The notes below the pieces were generated by a model, which was not told where the DNA came from, ran no database searches, and saw only the letters and a list, made by a program, of their open reading frames with translations. Below, piece by piece: positions 45,034 through 54,900 of a stretch of DNA of 58,470 nucleotides. This DNA comes from Pseudoruminococcus massiliensis (lineage in GTDB: Bacteria > Bacillota > Clostridia > Oscillospirales > Acutalibacteraceae). A program made the position numbers and the translations under genes. The DNA lies in NCBI RefSeq assembly GCF_900291955.1, contig NZ_OLMR01000010.1:1-58470 (forward strand), written 5' to 3'. How positions within the stretch are numbered: position 1 is the first letter of the stretch; each line of letters begins with the position of its first letter.

Positions 45034-46218
45034 CTAATCTGCCATGCTGTTTTCAAGCACAGCAATCTCAATGATCTCCTTCATCTTTTCCGCTGAAATG
45101 TTGTTGTTTATAAGCTCTACAAGCTGTGACTCAGTAAGTCCCTTTTCTATTGCACTCTTAATCTGCACAAGCTGCGCCGGAACAAGGTCTCCCGATGCAA
45201 CCAGCTTTACAATGTCTGCTCTTGACTTTTTCTTAAATGACAGTCTTGCAAAAAGACTTGCCACTCCGCTGTTGCTGCTCTTTCTCACACTTCGCTCAAT
45301 CGGAAGTCTCTGCACCACATTTCCAGTACCATCAACTACCGGAATCTGATAATAGACCGGAATTCCATTTGCCACAGCCTGCATATTCTGAGGAACTGCA
45401 ACTGTATCAACCATCTTTTTATCTGCCTGTGATACGGACTGGCTTTCCTGCGGCTCTGCCTTACTTTCTGCCTCTTTCTTATTCTCTGTGGCAACACTTA
45501 TGATCTTATCTTCCAATGACTCTATTCTGTCTCCCATACGCTTCATCTCCTTATCCTTTTTCTCAATATCATCCCTAAGTCTTGCAATCGTACTGCTTGC
45601 CTTATTCAGTTCATTCTGCTGACTGTTGATAAGAGCGTCCTTATCCTGGTTCTCCTTGACCAGACGCTCCCTGACTTCCTCGTCATCTTTGGAAGTTTCT
45701 ATTTCAGAAAGCTTCTTATTCAGGGCATCATACCTTTCATTCTGATGATTAATCTTTGCAACCACTTCATCCATCTGAGCTACAAGACTTTTCACATACT
45801 CTAAATCCTGTGGCATCTGCTCTTTGGCTTTATTAAGCTTTTCTAATACCACATCAAACATCCTGCGCATGTTTACTGCTGTATCATCTTTTTGGACTAC
45901 CTCTCTGATTGCATCAATCGGCACACCTTTTTCATAGTAATCCAATGCTGTCTGCATCTTAGGTGCTGCCATCCTGCTATCTTTCAGCAGCGTTAACAAC
46001 TCTTCTGATACACCCTTATGCAGACATTTTGATAACACCTTCATCTGCTCAATGTCATAACTTTTGTTAAGATACAGACCGATTTCATCATCAGTCAGTC
46101 CATATTCATAATCGCTTTTGACAAGAGCAATAACCTCACTGTCCATATGCTTATTACGAAGAATCTGTATCTTTCTCTCAATCGCCATTTCACTTAATGG
46201 CTCTCTTTTTTCTTCCAT
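45034..46218 (-). CDS. Coiled-coil ICE protein, unknown
   Basis: A 394-residue protein. The helical N-terminal half has repeated short motifs (SDYEYGLTDDEIGLYLNKSY; KGVSEELLTLLKDSRMAAPK) resembling a series of small helical hairpins. A long coiled coil is about 150-255, then a linker, then a C-terminal helical repeat (VKLVASGDLVPAQLVQIKSA, IEKGLTESQLVELINNNISA). No catalytic motif is visible. It follows the relaxase gene after a terminator-like hairpin and may be a relaxosome scaffold. Confidence 0.75.
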   Translation of the reverse strand: MEEKREPLSEMAIERKIQILRNKHMDSEVIALVKSDYEYGLTDDEIGLYLNKSYDIEQMKVLSKCLHKGVSEELLTLLKDSRMAAPKMQTALDYYEKGVPIDAIREVVQKDDTAVNMRRMFDVVLEKLNKAKEQMPQDLEYVKSLVAQMDEVVAKINHQNERYDALNKKLSEIETSKDDEEVRERLVKENQDKDALINSQQNELNKASSTIARLRDDIEKKDKEMKRMGDRIESLEDKIISVATENKKEAESKAEPQESQSVSQADKKMVDTVAVPQNMQAVANGIPVYYQIPVVDGTGNVVQRLPIERSVRKSSNSGVASLFARLSFKKKSRADIVKLVASGDLVPAQLVQIKSAIEKGLTESQLVELINNNISAEKMKEIIEIAVLENSMAD

Positions 46219-46234
46219 ATATGCCTCCTAACCA

Positions 46235-46265
46235 CTAAAAAAAACAGCCTAACGTACCGGCTGTT
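46235..46265 (-). terminator. Terminator-like hairpin at the relaxase stop codon
   Basis: On the minus strand AACAGCC, nine bases, GGCTGTT, followed by seven or eight T. The stem includes the last codons of the relaxase gene. It should partly separate the mobilization genes from the downstream transfer genes. Confidence 0.7.
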
Positions 46266-47691
46266 CTTTTCTGTCTCTTATTGTTTCTTTGTCATACTGC
46301 TTCTCTTCTGCCGAAGCTGATACCGTAAGTTCCTTCCATATTGATCTTCCAAGATTAAGTTCCTTTGATACCGCCCGTTCTGCCTTACAGTCCTGTGCAT
46401 ACTTGCTCTCATATTTTTTTCTAAGACTCTCGACCTCTTCCACACTGTATCCCTGTGCCAGAAGCTCAGTGTTAAGCCTTTCCCATGCATTGTGCTCATC
46501 TTCAAAAAAGGTATCCCCACTCTGATAACACGATTCCGCATCATCAAGCCCCCGGATCTGTTCAGCCTTGTCAAAAATATCTTTGAATCTCTCCTTAGCC
46601 TTATAGGTCTTACTCTTTTCCTTTGATGCTTCTTTTTTCTTATCCGTCAGATTATCAAGTACCGATACAAGTTCTTCCGCACTCTCAATCTTATGCCTTA
46701 CCAGAAATAGATACTGCTCCTGCAGCTTATGCATCTTTCGGATATCATCCTTATACTTCCATACCTGACTATATGGCTTCTTTTTCAGCTTTCCAATCCG
46801 GTAAAGCTTTGCATAATATCTTTTCTGCAAGCCTGACATCTTCGCCCTGCGGTATCTTTTGACATAGCACTTTACTATCGCTGCCTGCCTTTCCTCATTC
46901 TGTGACTGGTAAAAGGATAAATCTTCCTTCGCAATACGCTCCACAATAGCTTCCTGTGAATAATTCTCGCCAAGAGTCTTACATCTTCTGAATCTTGTCA
47001 TCCCCTGTGGTCTGACTGCCAGATACTTTCCCTGCTTGACCTCATATCCTTTTTCCGACAGCAGCTCCAGAAATCCACTAAAATCATTTGCCTGTAAAAT
47101 GCAGGCATCAAAATCTCTTTTTATCATATCTGCCCACACAAAGCTGCCTTCACGATATTCGCTCCAATCCTTATAATTCTCGTGCTGTTTCTCTTTGCTG
47201 CCATCCTCCACATCTATAATGGAAAGACCATACTCCTGACACAGCTTATTGGTAATTGGCTGGATATACTTTGCCCAGTCACCTTTCTCGTAGCGATACT
47301 TTTTCCCATCCACAAAGCTTACACTGTTAAATACAATGTGTGAATGAACATGGTCTGTATTATCATGAACCACAAATACCGCTTCATAGGCATCACCAAG
47401 ATATTCTGCTACAAACTTCTGTGTTATCTCAAAAGCCCTATCCGGTTCCACCTCATCCTCTTTGAAAGAAAGAATGATGTGATACCCCTGTCGCTTGTCT
47501 GTTTTTCCAAACTGCTTCTTTGTATCCATCATCTGTTCAAAAGCCATATCTGCCTGGCAGTTTATAGCTCCCACAAGTCTTCCTCCCTGCGTTTTCTCAG
47601 GATTCATCACATAATCCAGTGCCCGTTTCAAATGCCTTGCATGAAAAGAATTCCCGCTGTCCTTCATATGAAGTATCTTACTGATTGCCAA
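46249..47691 (-). CDS. MobP-type relaxase (relaxase/mobilization nuclease)
   Basis: A 480-residue relaxase of the PF03432 family. An early region (HARHLKRALDYVMNPEKTQG) includes the likely catalytic tyrosine. The three-histidine metal motif is HDNTDHVHSHIVFNSV (about 107-122), and HIILSFKEDE precedes it. The C-terminal half is basic and helical. It nicks oriT and is covalently attached to transferred DNA. It overlaps mobC by 14 bp. Candidate oriT structures lie upstream at 48616-48911. Confidence 0.92.
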   Translation of the reverse strand: MAISKILHMKDSGNSFHARHLKRALDYVMNPEKTQGGRLVGAINCQADMAFEQMMDTKKQFGKTDKRQGYHIILSFKEDEVEPDRAFEITQKFVAEYLGDAYEAVFVVHDNTDHVHSHIVFNSVSFVDGKKYRYEKGDWAKYIQPITNKLCQEYGLSIIDVEDGSKEKQHENYKDWSEYREGSFVWADMIKRDFDACILQANDFSGFLELLSEKGYEVKQGKYLAVRPQGMTRFRRCKTLGENYSQEAIVERIAKEDLSFYQSQNEERQAAIVKCYVKRYRRAKMSGLQKRYYAKLYRIGKLKKKPYSQVWKYKDDIRKMHKLQEQYLFLVRHKIESAEELVSVLDNLTDKKKEASKEKSKTYKAKERFKDIFDKAEQIRGLDDAESCYQSGDTFFEDEHNAWERLNTELLAQGYSVEEVESLRKKYESKYAQDCKAERAVSKELNLGRSIWKELTVSASAEEKQYDKETIRDRKEQPVR

Positions 47692-48010
47692 TCTTTACCA
47701 CCGCCTCGCTGACAGACTGATTCAGCTTTTTCATATATGCCACAAGCTGTTCCTTATCTTTCTTGGAATACAGCTGTGCATTGCTGTTAAATACAATCTG
47801 ATTGATGTTAATGCCGATTCGGTTTATCTCATTGATAAGCTCTTTAAGAAGTTTCCTTACTTCCGGATAGTCATTTGGTTTCTGACTGATTAGAAGCCTG
47901 ATATATTCGGCTTCATTCATTCCATTTGCCTTTGCCTTATCAGAAAGTACCTTCGCTTCCTGTGGCATAAGTCTTAGTGTTTTCCTTATACAATGAACTT
48001 TATCAGCCAT
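47678..48010 (-). CDS. mobC: MobC-family relaxosome protein
   Basis: A 110-residue accessory protein for relaxase loading. A ribbon-helix-helix-like N-terminus (CIRKTLRLMPQEAKVLSDKA, MNEAEYIRLLISQKP) is followed by the MobC motif LLKELINEINRIGININQIV. A 14-bp overlap with the relaxase gene shows coupling. It probably binds oriT close by. Confidence 0.9.
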   Translation of the reverse strand: MADKVHCIRKTLRLMPQEAKVLSDKAKANGMNEAEYIRLLISQKPNDYPEVRKLLKELINEINRIGININQIVFNSNAQLYSKKDKEQLVAYMKKLNQSVSEAVVKIGNQ

Positions 48011-48014
48011 AGAA

Positions 48015-48536
48015 TCACCTTCCTCTCTTACCCGTACTGTATTCTCTTACTCCTTCTGCTACTGTTACAGCAGCTTTTTCCAGTTCTTTATTACCCAGCT
48101 GGGCAATAACCCTGTCTGCAAGCTCTGTAGCAACTTCTATAAGTTCCTTACCATAACTGGTTTTATCAAACAATCTGTCCAGTCTCTTTTCATCTGCTTT
48201 CAGACTTTCATACTTGCTCTGATACTCGTTATAGTCGTTAAAATCCTTTGGATCACTCCTGTGTGCTTCCGCATCAAGTATCAGTTCATAGTTCCATTCA
48301 CAGACAATATCTATAACATCATCAATCAAATATGGTTCTATCTCGCCATTCTCTTCAGCAATATCCTGCCTGTACATCTTCCCATCTGAATCTATGCCAA
48401 TGGCATAATCATGTCCTTCCATATAGTTAAGCAGAATTGCAGCATCTTCTATCGAAGGGTTTAGTAAGATATCAAATGTGTCTGCCCAGGCAATAAGTTC
48501 CTCTGGTTCTGTGATTATTGTAAGTTCTTTATCCAT
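48015..48536 (-). CDS. Acidic ICE protein upstream of mobC, unknown
   Basis: A 173-residue acidic protein (ITEPEELIAWADTFDILLNP; HDYAIGIDSDGKMYRQDIAE; a helical C-terminus ending REYSTGKRGR). It is the first gene of the mobilization operon, 4 bp from mobC, and directly follows the structured intergenic region. No family is recognised. The acidic character might indicate DNA mimicry or relaxase binding, but this is not shown by the sequence. Confidence 0.72.
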   Translation of the reverse strand: MDKELTIITEPEELIAWADTFDILLNPSIEDAAILLNYMEGHDYAIGIDSDGKMYRQDIAEENGEIEPYLIDDVIDIVCEWNYELILDAEAHRSDPKDFNDYNEYQSKYESLKADEKRLDRLFDKTSYGKELIEVATELADRVIAQLGNKELEKAAVTVAEGVREYSTGKRGR

Positions 48537-48615
48537 TGCTTTCCTGCACCTCCCTTATCCGTGTTTTGTATATCTCTTCCACCCACACGCCTGTCTGAAT
48601 CTCTTAGGTTTACGG

Positions 48616-48678
48616 CTAGATACGCATTAGAGACATCTCTGTCCTAATGCCATCTAGTTAGGGAGAAAATCTCCCTAA
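48616..48678. promoter_or_regulatory. Nested inverted repeats, possible oriT core
   Basis: Outer arms CTAGAT/ATCTAG and inner arms GCATTAG/CTAATGC (48616-48657) flank a 13-nt loop. A second hairpin, TTAGGGAGA AAA TCTCCCTAA (48658-48678), follows at once. Adjacent hairpins of this size are typical of relaxase-recognition regions, though no nick site can be named. Confidence 0.5.
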
Positions 48679-48696
48679 AACCCTCTGTTTATGAAA

Positions 48697-48911
48697 GTGG
48701 GGGCGCTTTTTGCCCCCACTTTGCTATTTTGGGGGCGCTTTCTGCCCCCACTTTGTTATTTTGGGGGCGCTTTCCGCCCCCACTTTTATTTTTACTTCAG
48801 TCCGGATTTTCTCGTGTCCAAATTGTGGGGGCACTTTCTGCCCCCACTTTGACATTTTGGGGGCGCTTTCTGCCCCCACTTTGCTGTTTTGGGGGCGCTT
48901 TCTGCCCCCAC
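48697..48911. repeat. Array of six phased GC stem-loops
   Basis: Six units of GGGGGCGCTTTCTGCCCCCA type start at 48697, 48730, 48762, 48825, 48858 and 48890. Spacings are 33, 32, 63, 33 and 32 bp. The central gap equals two periods and holds unique sequence, so the array is 3+3 around a single-copy centre and keeps phase. Each unit is a stem of six to eight bp with a small CTTTCT-type loop, followed by ACTTTGNNNTTTT. Confidence 0.9.
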
Positions 48912-48929
48912 ACATCAAAATCCGTTTTC

Positions 48930-49907
48930 TCATGCCCTGACTGGTTCATCTGCTCGCTTATTCATCCTGTTCAGATTAAGCTTTGCCACTACAAGCCACT
49001 CGTTGTAATCCTTATATCCGGCAGGTGGCGGACAGTCTTCTACCTCATATCCAAGCTCATAATACTTTCTCATAAGTTCAGCTGCTGCTTTTCTCCCCGG
49101 CTCATCTCCATCAAGGCAGAACCGGATGGAAGTAATCTGCGGATGTTCCCGAAGAAAAGTCTCAAGTGGTGCATCTGCAAGCATCCCAAGTGCCAGCTTA
49201 TTTGATTCATAATCCGCGAAGATATCGACATAACTCATAAGGTCGATTGCAGCCTCAAATACTACAAGCTCTGTACTGTTAACATTTACCACATTAAATC
49301 CATAGTTCTTATCATTTCCTGTGACATCACACTTGAATGGCTTGCCCTGCTTATCAAACACTCCCCGCATACTTGCAAATCTTGTCACTCCATTTTTATC
49401 ATTTCCTTTGAAAACAACATTGTGGTAATGCCTGCTCTCATAAATCAGTCCTTCTTTTAAAAACAGATCTATGACTGCTCTGCTGATTCCTCTCTCCTGA
49501 TTCAGATAGGAAATAATATAGGAATTATCTCCTGCCGGTTCCGGTAGGACAAATGGCTTTCTCTCCTCTGCCTGCTTCTGCGATACCTGATGAACAAGAG
49601 GCTGCTTTACAGGCTTCTCAATTCTTTTGTATCCTGCGAAATCTAAAAGCCAGAACACAGCCTCTTTTACACTCATTCCACAAAATACCCGTAAGAAATC
49701 TATCTGTGAGCCGCCATTGTTGCCTTTGTCAAACTGCCTTGACCATCTGTACCAATGGCTTCTGTTATAGATACGGATGGAATCCATCTCCTTTAAAGTG
49801 TGGTATTTGCCAATCCTCTTTACTGTATACCCAAGGCTTTCAGCAACTGCACACAGGTCAACACTCTTTGCTATGGCAAGCTCTTCATCCGTAAATCTTC
49901 CATCCAT
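48930..49907 (-). CDS. DUF3991/toprim domain protein (primase-like)
   Basis: A 325-residue protein. The N-terminal zinc-less primase-associated part (LCAVAESLGYTVKRIGKYHT, SHWYRWSRQFDKGNNGGSQI) matches DUF3991. The C-terminal toprim domain has Glu in LVVFEAAIDLMSY and the acidic pair in FCLDGDEPGRKAA. Such proteins probably prime complementary-strand synthesis after transfer. It is placed next to the oriT candidate. Confidence 0.88.
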   Translation of the reverse strand: MDGRFTDEELAIAKSVDLCAVAESLGYTVKRIGKYHTLKEMDSIRIYNRSHWYRWSRQFDKGNNGGSQIDFLRVFCGMSVKEAVFWLLDFAGYKRIEKPVKQPLVHQVSQKQAEERKPFVLPEPAGDNSYIISYLNQERGISRAVIDLFLKEGLIYESRHYHNVVFKGNDKNGVTRFASMRGVFDKQGKPFKCDVTGNDKNYGFNVVNVNSTELVVFEAAIDLMSYVDIFADYESNKLALGMLADAPLETFLREHPQITSIRFCLDGDEPGRKAAAELMRKYYELGYEVEDCPPPAGYKDYNEWLVVAKLNLNRMNKRADEPVRA

Positions 49908-49911
49908 GCTT

Positions 49912-50451
49912 TCACCTTGCCTTTCCCTGCTCTGCTACAAGCGGTGACTTGATATCAAGTGTCCGGTAATCTGTGCTCAGGGTAATCTTAGGATTATCAA
50001 TCATGCCTTTTTCCCTGAAACTGAAAAATTCACGATTGTCTCCACCGACTATGATATGGTCAATGAGAGGTATTCCCATCAGCTCACACAGCTTGTTCAT
50101 GCGATCCGTCATCATCGTGTCTGCCTTGCTTGGGAATACGTTCCCGGATGGATGACAATGGATTAACATCATGCTTGCAGCATTGCTTAAGATACTTGAT
50201 TTAAACAGTTCTCTCGGATGTGCCATTGCCTCATTTAAAGAGCCAACACTTGCAAAATGCACATTGATAGGTTTTAAATCTGACCTTAGATTGACCACAC
50301 ACACTACTTCCCTGTCAAACTGGCACATACAGTCTCCCATGACAGCAGCTATATCCGCCGGATTGTTAAAGGTGTGCTCCGAATAAATCGGAGCATCCTT
50401 TACAAGTCTTACCGAAACCACATCAAGCTTGAAGTCATTCTTCTTTGGCAT
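49912..50451 (-). CDS. RadC/JAB (MPN+) domain protein
   Basis: A 179-residue JAB-domain protein of RadC type with the metalloprotease-like motif HCHPSGNVFPSKAD, preceded by LFKSSILSNAASMMLIH and followed by LIDHIIVGGDN. GGAGGCGGTGTCTG precedes ATG 50451, inside the end of the micro-gene at 50435. RadC-like proteins are common on mobile elements, with unproven roles in DNA metabolism. It ends 4 bp before the toprim gene. Confidence 0.88.
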   Translation of the reverse strand: MPKKNDFKLDVVSVRLVKDAPIYSEHTFNNPADIAAVMGDCMCQFDREVVCVVNLRSDLKPINVHFASVGSLNEAMAHPRELFKSSILSNAASMMLIHCHPSGNVFPSKADTMMTDRMNKLCELMGIPLIDHIIVGGDNREFFSFREKGMIDNPKITLSTDYRTLDIKSPLVAEQGKAR

Positions 50452-50551
50452 CAGACACCGCCTCCTCTCCAAACTCGACACGGATAACAAAGTCACCTTT
50501 CTGGCTGTTTATGAGAGCAATGAGTTCTTCCATTGTAAGTTCCTGCTCCAT
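50435..50551 (-). CDS. 38-residue micro-protein of the ICE operon
   Basis: A short frame starting MEQELTMEELIALINSQKGD and ending GEEAVSDAKEE, with AGGAGGCAGTT directly upstream of ATG 50551. It begins 9 bp after the DUF5688 gene and overlaps the RadC gene start by 17 bp, so it fits the operon exactly. The composition (amphipathic helix, then strand FVIRVEFGE) looks like a real small ICE protein. Function unknown. Confidence 0.7.
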   Translation of the reverse strand: MEQELTMEELIALINSQKGDFVIRVEFGEEAVSDAKEE

Positions 50552-50560
50552 AACTGCCTC

Positions 50561-51556
50561 CTATCTGGACTTTTCCTTCGCATCATATACAAGGGGAGGT
50601 TCTGCAACGATACCATCAAGTCTCTTGTTCGGTGTATCAGTTGCAAGGGTAAGTTTTCTTAAATCCTTATCATAGTGATATACCTGATTGGAAAGTCTCT
50701 CGTCCAAAGACACCTCCTGCATATTTACCTCAACTACCATCTGTGCAAGCATCTCAGGGCTTCCCATATCTGAAGATACAGCAATAACCTCATGCACGCT
50801 CGAAGGGAGAATATAAAGGTCACTCTCTAAACTCTCTGCCAGCTCATGAAGCTCATTCTCATAAAGCATGGATGCTGCGCCATTGATACCCTTTTCATTG
50901 GAAATCACCCACATTGTCTGTTCCGGTGGAATCTCGGCTATCATCATATCTGCAATCTCCTGTGGCATCCCATCCCTTGCGAACATTTCTTTCATAATGT
51001 CATTCATGCTTCGTACTACAGGTGGAAAGAGCCTTCTTGTGTTTTCAGCAGCACACTTAAAGAGCTGTTCCTCGCTCATCCCAAGTCTTTTTGCAAATTC
51101 ATTTGTAATTTTTGAACTCTGCACCGCATCCTTATCGGCACTGATAATTATCTTGTACACAATAGAAAGATCCTGGAACTCCCTGTGAGGTACCTGTTCC
51201 AAAAAGGTCTTATTCTGCTCTGTATTGATGAGCTGGAATACAATCTTCTCGTTAGCATCTCTCATAATGCTGTCCACATCAACAACCGGAGCCTGCTCAT
51301 ATGCCCTTTCCATAAAGTCACATGCAGCCATAAGTGTTTCCTCAAGATCACCACAGTCCTGATACTTCTTATACATGTCATTGATATAAATCGTAGGCGA
51401 AATGTTCCTGCCTTCTTCTCTTAAGATGATGCCATCAAGAGTCACATTCACCTTTTCCACTGGCTCTGCCACAAGCTCCATTCCTTTGAACTTCTCAGGC
51501 ATATAATCCATAAACTTTTCTTTTACTACTTCCTTAAAAATCTCATAATTCATCAT
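50561..51556 (-). CDS. DUF5688-family protein
   Basis: A 331-residue soluble protein that I recognise as DUF5688-like (EIFKEVVKEKFMDYMPEKFK, NVTLDGIILREEG, SPTIYINDMYKKYQDCGDLE, ISNEKGINGAASMLYENELH, LYILPSSVHEVIAVS). The family is frequent in Firmicute ICEs; function is unknown. TAAGGAGGAACCGTAAT supports ATG 51556. It is the first large gene after the XRE regulator in the main leftward operon. Confidence 0.82.
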   Translation of the reverse strand: MMNYEIFKEVVKEKFMDYMPEKFKGMELVAEPVEKVNVTLDGIILREEGRNISPTIYINDMYKKYQDCGDLEETLMAACDFMERAYEQAPVVDVDSIMRDANEKIVFQLINTEQNKTFLEQVPHREFQDLSIVYKIIISADKDAVQSSKITNEFAKRLGMSEEQLFKCAAENTRRLFPPVVRSMNDIMKEMFARDGMPQEIADMMIAEIPPEQTMWVISNEKGINGAASMLYENELHELAESLESDLYILPSSVHEVIAVSSDMGSPEMLAQMVVEVNMQEVSLDERLSNQVYHYDKDLRKLTLATDTPNKRLDGIVAEPPLVYDAKEKSR

Positions 51557-51570
51557 ATTACGGTTCCTCC

Positions 51571-51918
51571 TTAATCTAAATTGTCATACAAAATCCCTTC
51601 ATCCTCGGGATTTTTGTGTTCTCTGTAACTGTTGTCTTCTTCGATTCCCATATCAAAAGTGGTATGAGATTTTCTTTTCTTTCTGTAATAATTCTTGAGA
51701 AACATGCACTTTCTACAGTCCTCACAGAATAATTCTTCCGGCGGAATGCCAAGTGCCTTTGCAATCCTGTTCAACGTTCCCGTCCTTGGAACTCTTGAAC
51801 CATTTTCGTATTGGGCAATTCTTACATCACCTCTATTTTCAAAACCACTTTTCTCGCCCAGTTCCCTGAGTGTCATTTTTTGTCGTTTTCTGTAATATCT
51901 GATTCTTTCTCCTACCAC
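51571..51918 (-). CDS. Small XRE-family regulator at the head of the ICE operon
   Basis: A 115-residue protein with an HTH domain (about 3-62: IRYYRKRQKMTLRELGEKSG, IAQYENGSRVPRTGTLNRIA) followed by a Cys-containing, basic segment (LFCEDCRKCMFLKNYYRKKR) and an acidic tail. It lies after the terminator of the surface protein gene and 14 bp before DUF5688, so it is probably the operon regulator of the transfer region. Confidence 0.85.
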   Translation of the reverse strand: MVGERIRYYRKRQKMTLRELGEKSGFENRGDVRIAQYENGSRVPRTGTLNRIAKALGIPPEELFCEDCRKCMFLKNYYRKKRKSHTTFDMGIEEDNSYREHKNPEDEGILYDNLD

Positions 51919-51935
51919 TGTTTGTCCTCCAAATC

Positions 51936-51976
51936 AAAAAAGCGGAGAACATAAGTCACTGGCTTACATTCCCCGC
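51936..51976 (-). terminator. Terminator after the SpaA surface protein gene
   Basis: Minus strand: GCGGGGAATGTAAGC pairs imperfectly with TTATGTTCTCCGC and is followed by TTTTTTG. It is 11 bp after the LPQTG protein stop. Its centre (ATGTAAGCCA...TTATGT) resembles the terminator at 57394-57431. Confidence 0.8.
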
Positions 51977-51987
51977 AAGGTTAATTG

Positions 51988-54900
51988 TTACTGTTTATTC
52001 TTTTTCTTTCTTCCACGAAGTCCGACTCCAACACCTGTAATAAGTGCAAGTGCACCAATTCCAAGATAAAGAAGCGGATTTGCATTGTCGCCTGTCTGTG
52101 GAAGCTTAGGCTCTGTCGGTACATTGACAAGCTTAAGAGTTGTTACAACAACATCCGGTGCATTGTCATCATATCGAAGAGTTACATCATGAGCTGTTTC
52201 ATCAAGGATATATCCGTCAGCTGCTTTAGTCTCAACAACTGTATAATGGATATCTTCTTTGAATGATCCATCCTCGTTGTAAGTACAGATAGGAAGCTCC
52301 TTGCTCTCTGCATGACCATTCTTGTCAGTAGTGAGTGTATCAAGCACCTTTCCGTCCTTATCCCTTACTTCAAATACAACACCCTCAATCGGCTTTCCGG
52401 TTACTTTGTCAGTTTTCTCAATGACAATCTTACCTACTGCCTGCTCATCCTTCATGGATACCTTCTGAATCTCGGCAGTCTCCTTTACCTCAAAGGTCAC
52501 ATCCTTCGCCACCTTGTATCCATAAGGAGCTGATTCTTCACGAAGTGTGTACTTTCCAACAGGAAGTCTTTCGATCATATAAGTCTTTCCAGCCTCAGAT
52601 GTCCAGCTTTCTACAAGCTTTCCATCAGCATCAATTACTGAAAGCTTTGCTCCAGGCAACTCTTTCTCTCCTGTGATATCAGTCTTTGAAATTTCTACCT
52701 TAATAGGTGCATTTTCAAATGCTGCCTCAAACTCGATAACCTTTACCTTATCTCCCTGATATGAAGCATCCACATCAAAAATCTTATCAGACTTCACATA
52801 GCCCTTTGGGGCCTCAATCTCTTTGACATAATACTGTCCAAGCGGAAGGTCAGAGGTAAATGCAGCCTTTCCATCCTTGCCTGTTACTGTTCTCTCAATC
52901 TGTGTATCAGCTTTTACGATTACCTTGCCATCTTTGTTCACAATGTCTTCTTTCGCAAATAAACCGAATACTGCTCCCTCAAGTGCTTCCTTAGTCTCTG
53001 AATCAGTCTTGGTTACAGTAATCTGCACTTTCTGACGCTCATTTGTCACATCCATTCCTGCAAACACAACCTTTGTATTCTGGTCGATATAGGAAAGGTC
53101 TGCTTCAATCGGTGTATCATCTAATACAAATCCATCAATGGTCTTTGTCTCAACAAGATAATATCTGCCAAGTGGAAGGTCATCAATTCTTGCGATACCC
53201 TTATCATTTGTCACGATGGTTGCCACCTTGTCTCCTGCCTTATGATATACAGTGTCAAGTCCGTCAGCACTTACGATATCCTCTTTTGCATATACATCAA
53301 AAGTTACTCCTGCAAGGCTGTCCTTGAAGAAATTGAAGATAAAGTCGTACCAGTACCCCTTCATAAGAGTGGTATCTGTTACAAATTCGCCGTCCTTATT
53401 GATAACGATGGAACCTGTAGGAACTTCATCCTTCATCTCTACATGCTGCACTTTGCCTGTGTCCTCAACTGTAAACTGGATATCTGCTGCCTTGAGATAT
53501 CCGTAAGGAGCAAATTCCTCACGAAGAGTGTAAATCTCTCCAACTACAAGTCTCTTGATTACATGTGCTTCCTTAGCATCAGATGTCCATGTGTCTACCA
53601 CATTTCCATCCTTATCAAGTACAGTAAGTGTTGCACCTGTAAGCTCTGCACCGCTTGTGATATCTGTCTTTGTAAACTCAAAGGTTGTAGGAGTGTTCTT
53701 ATACTCGCTGTTATATACAGCAGTCTTAACATCCTGTCCCTGATATTTTGTATCAAAGTTTACTGCTTCCTCATTTGTCACATATCCGGCAGGCTTTACA
53801 AGCTCCCTTGCAACATATTTTGCAAATGGATAATTCTTAACAAAAGCAATCTTTCCATTCTCATCAGATGTTGCCTTCTCAAGAAGTGTGCCTTTCTCGA
53901 TAATAACTCTGCCATCAGCATTCTTGATATCCTCATCTGCATAAAGACCAAATACTGCACCTGCAATCGGTGTGTTATCTTCTGCATCAAGCTTAGTCAC
54001 TGACATATCAAGCTTCTGTCTGTCATCTGAGAAAGTAAGGCTTTCCTTGATAACAGGTGTCTTATCATCCACATATGTGAATGTCACTTTCTGCTCATTC
54101 GGATTTAATACATATCCGTATGGAGCTTCCACTTCCACAACTCTGTACTGTCCAAGAGGAAGATTCTTTGCTGTTGCCTTTCCATCCTTGCCAGTTGTAA
54201 GAGTTGTCACAAGGTCTCCCTTGCTGTAATACTTAATGCGGTTTCCGTCTGCATCCTTCTGGTTGTCTGCTGTGTAAATATCTTCCGCAGCATAAACTTT
54301 GAATTTTGCTCCGGCAAGTGAGCCTTCCTTATAAACAAACTCTTTCTCATATGAGCTTGCAAGAAGTCCACCCTTGAATCCGTCAAGTACCTCTCCCTTC
54401 TTTTCTACAGTCAGCTCTCCGACTGCAGGGGCATCGGAATATTCCACGGTGATGATTGCATCATTTGTATCACCATCTGTCTCAAATGCTGTATCAGTAT
54501 CAACCGAGATGTTGACATACTTATCATTTACAACATATCCAAATGGTGCAGACACTTCCTCAATGCGGTAGTTACCGATTTTAAGTGCCTCCGGTAAGAT
54601 TAAATCTCCGTCCTCATCAGTAAAGAATGAAGTATGCTCTACCTTTGACGGATAAGTTGTGTACTGCTTTACATATTCGTTCTTATCAATATTGAAGATT
54701 TTAAACTCTGCATTTGGCACAAGTACTGTCTGCTTTGTATCGGAATCCTTCTTGATTACACGAAGCTTTGCAGTAAACTCCCTGTCAAGGAATACTCTCC
54801 ATGTCTGAGGTTTGTCAGGATGGTTCTCGCTGATTTTTACCTCAAATGGCTTGATCGTCTTCATGTTATGCGGAGTCTTTGACTCAACTACCACATAAGT

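Larger units (their letters stand above)
48537..48929. other. Structured 393-bp non-coding region, candidate oriT
   Basis: Between the toprim gene and the mobilization operon lies a gene-free stretch with nested inverted repeats (48616-48678) and six GC-rich stem-loops (48697-48911). Its place immediately upstream of the mobC-relaxase operon and its density of structure make it the best candidate for the transfer origin of the ICE. Open frames through the stem-loop array are artefacts of the repeat. Confidence 0.6.

Noticed and set aside
48697-48911. Possible CRISPR array because of regular repeats
   Set aside because: The repeat units are self-complementary stem-loops separated by only about 10 bp of near-constant T-rich sequence; there are no unique spacers of 26-40 bp and no cas genes in the window.
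48710-48940. Open frames on both strands across the stem-loop array (repeating APTLLFWG / KVGAESAPK-like products)
   Set aside because: They are direct translations of the repeat unit, lack ribosome binding sites, and exist on both strands for the same reason.
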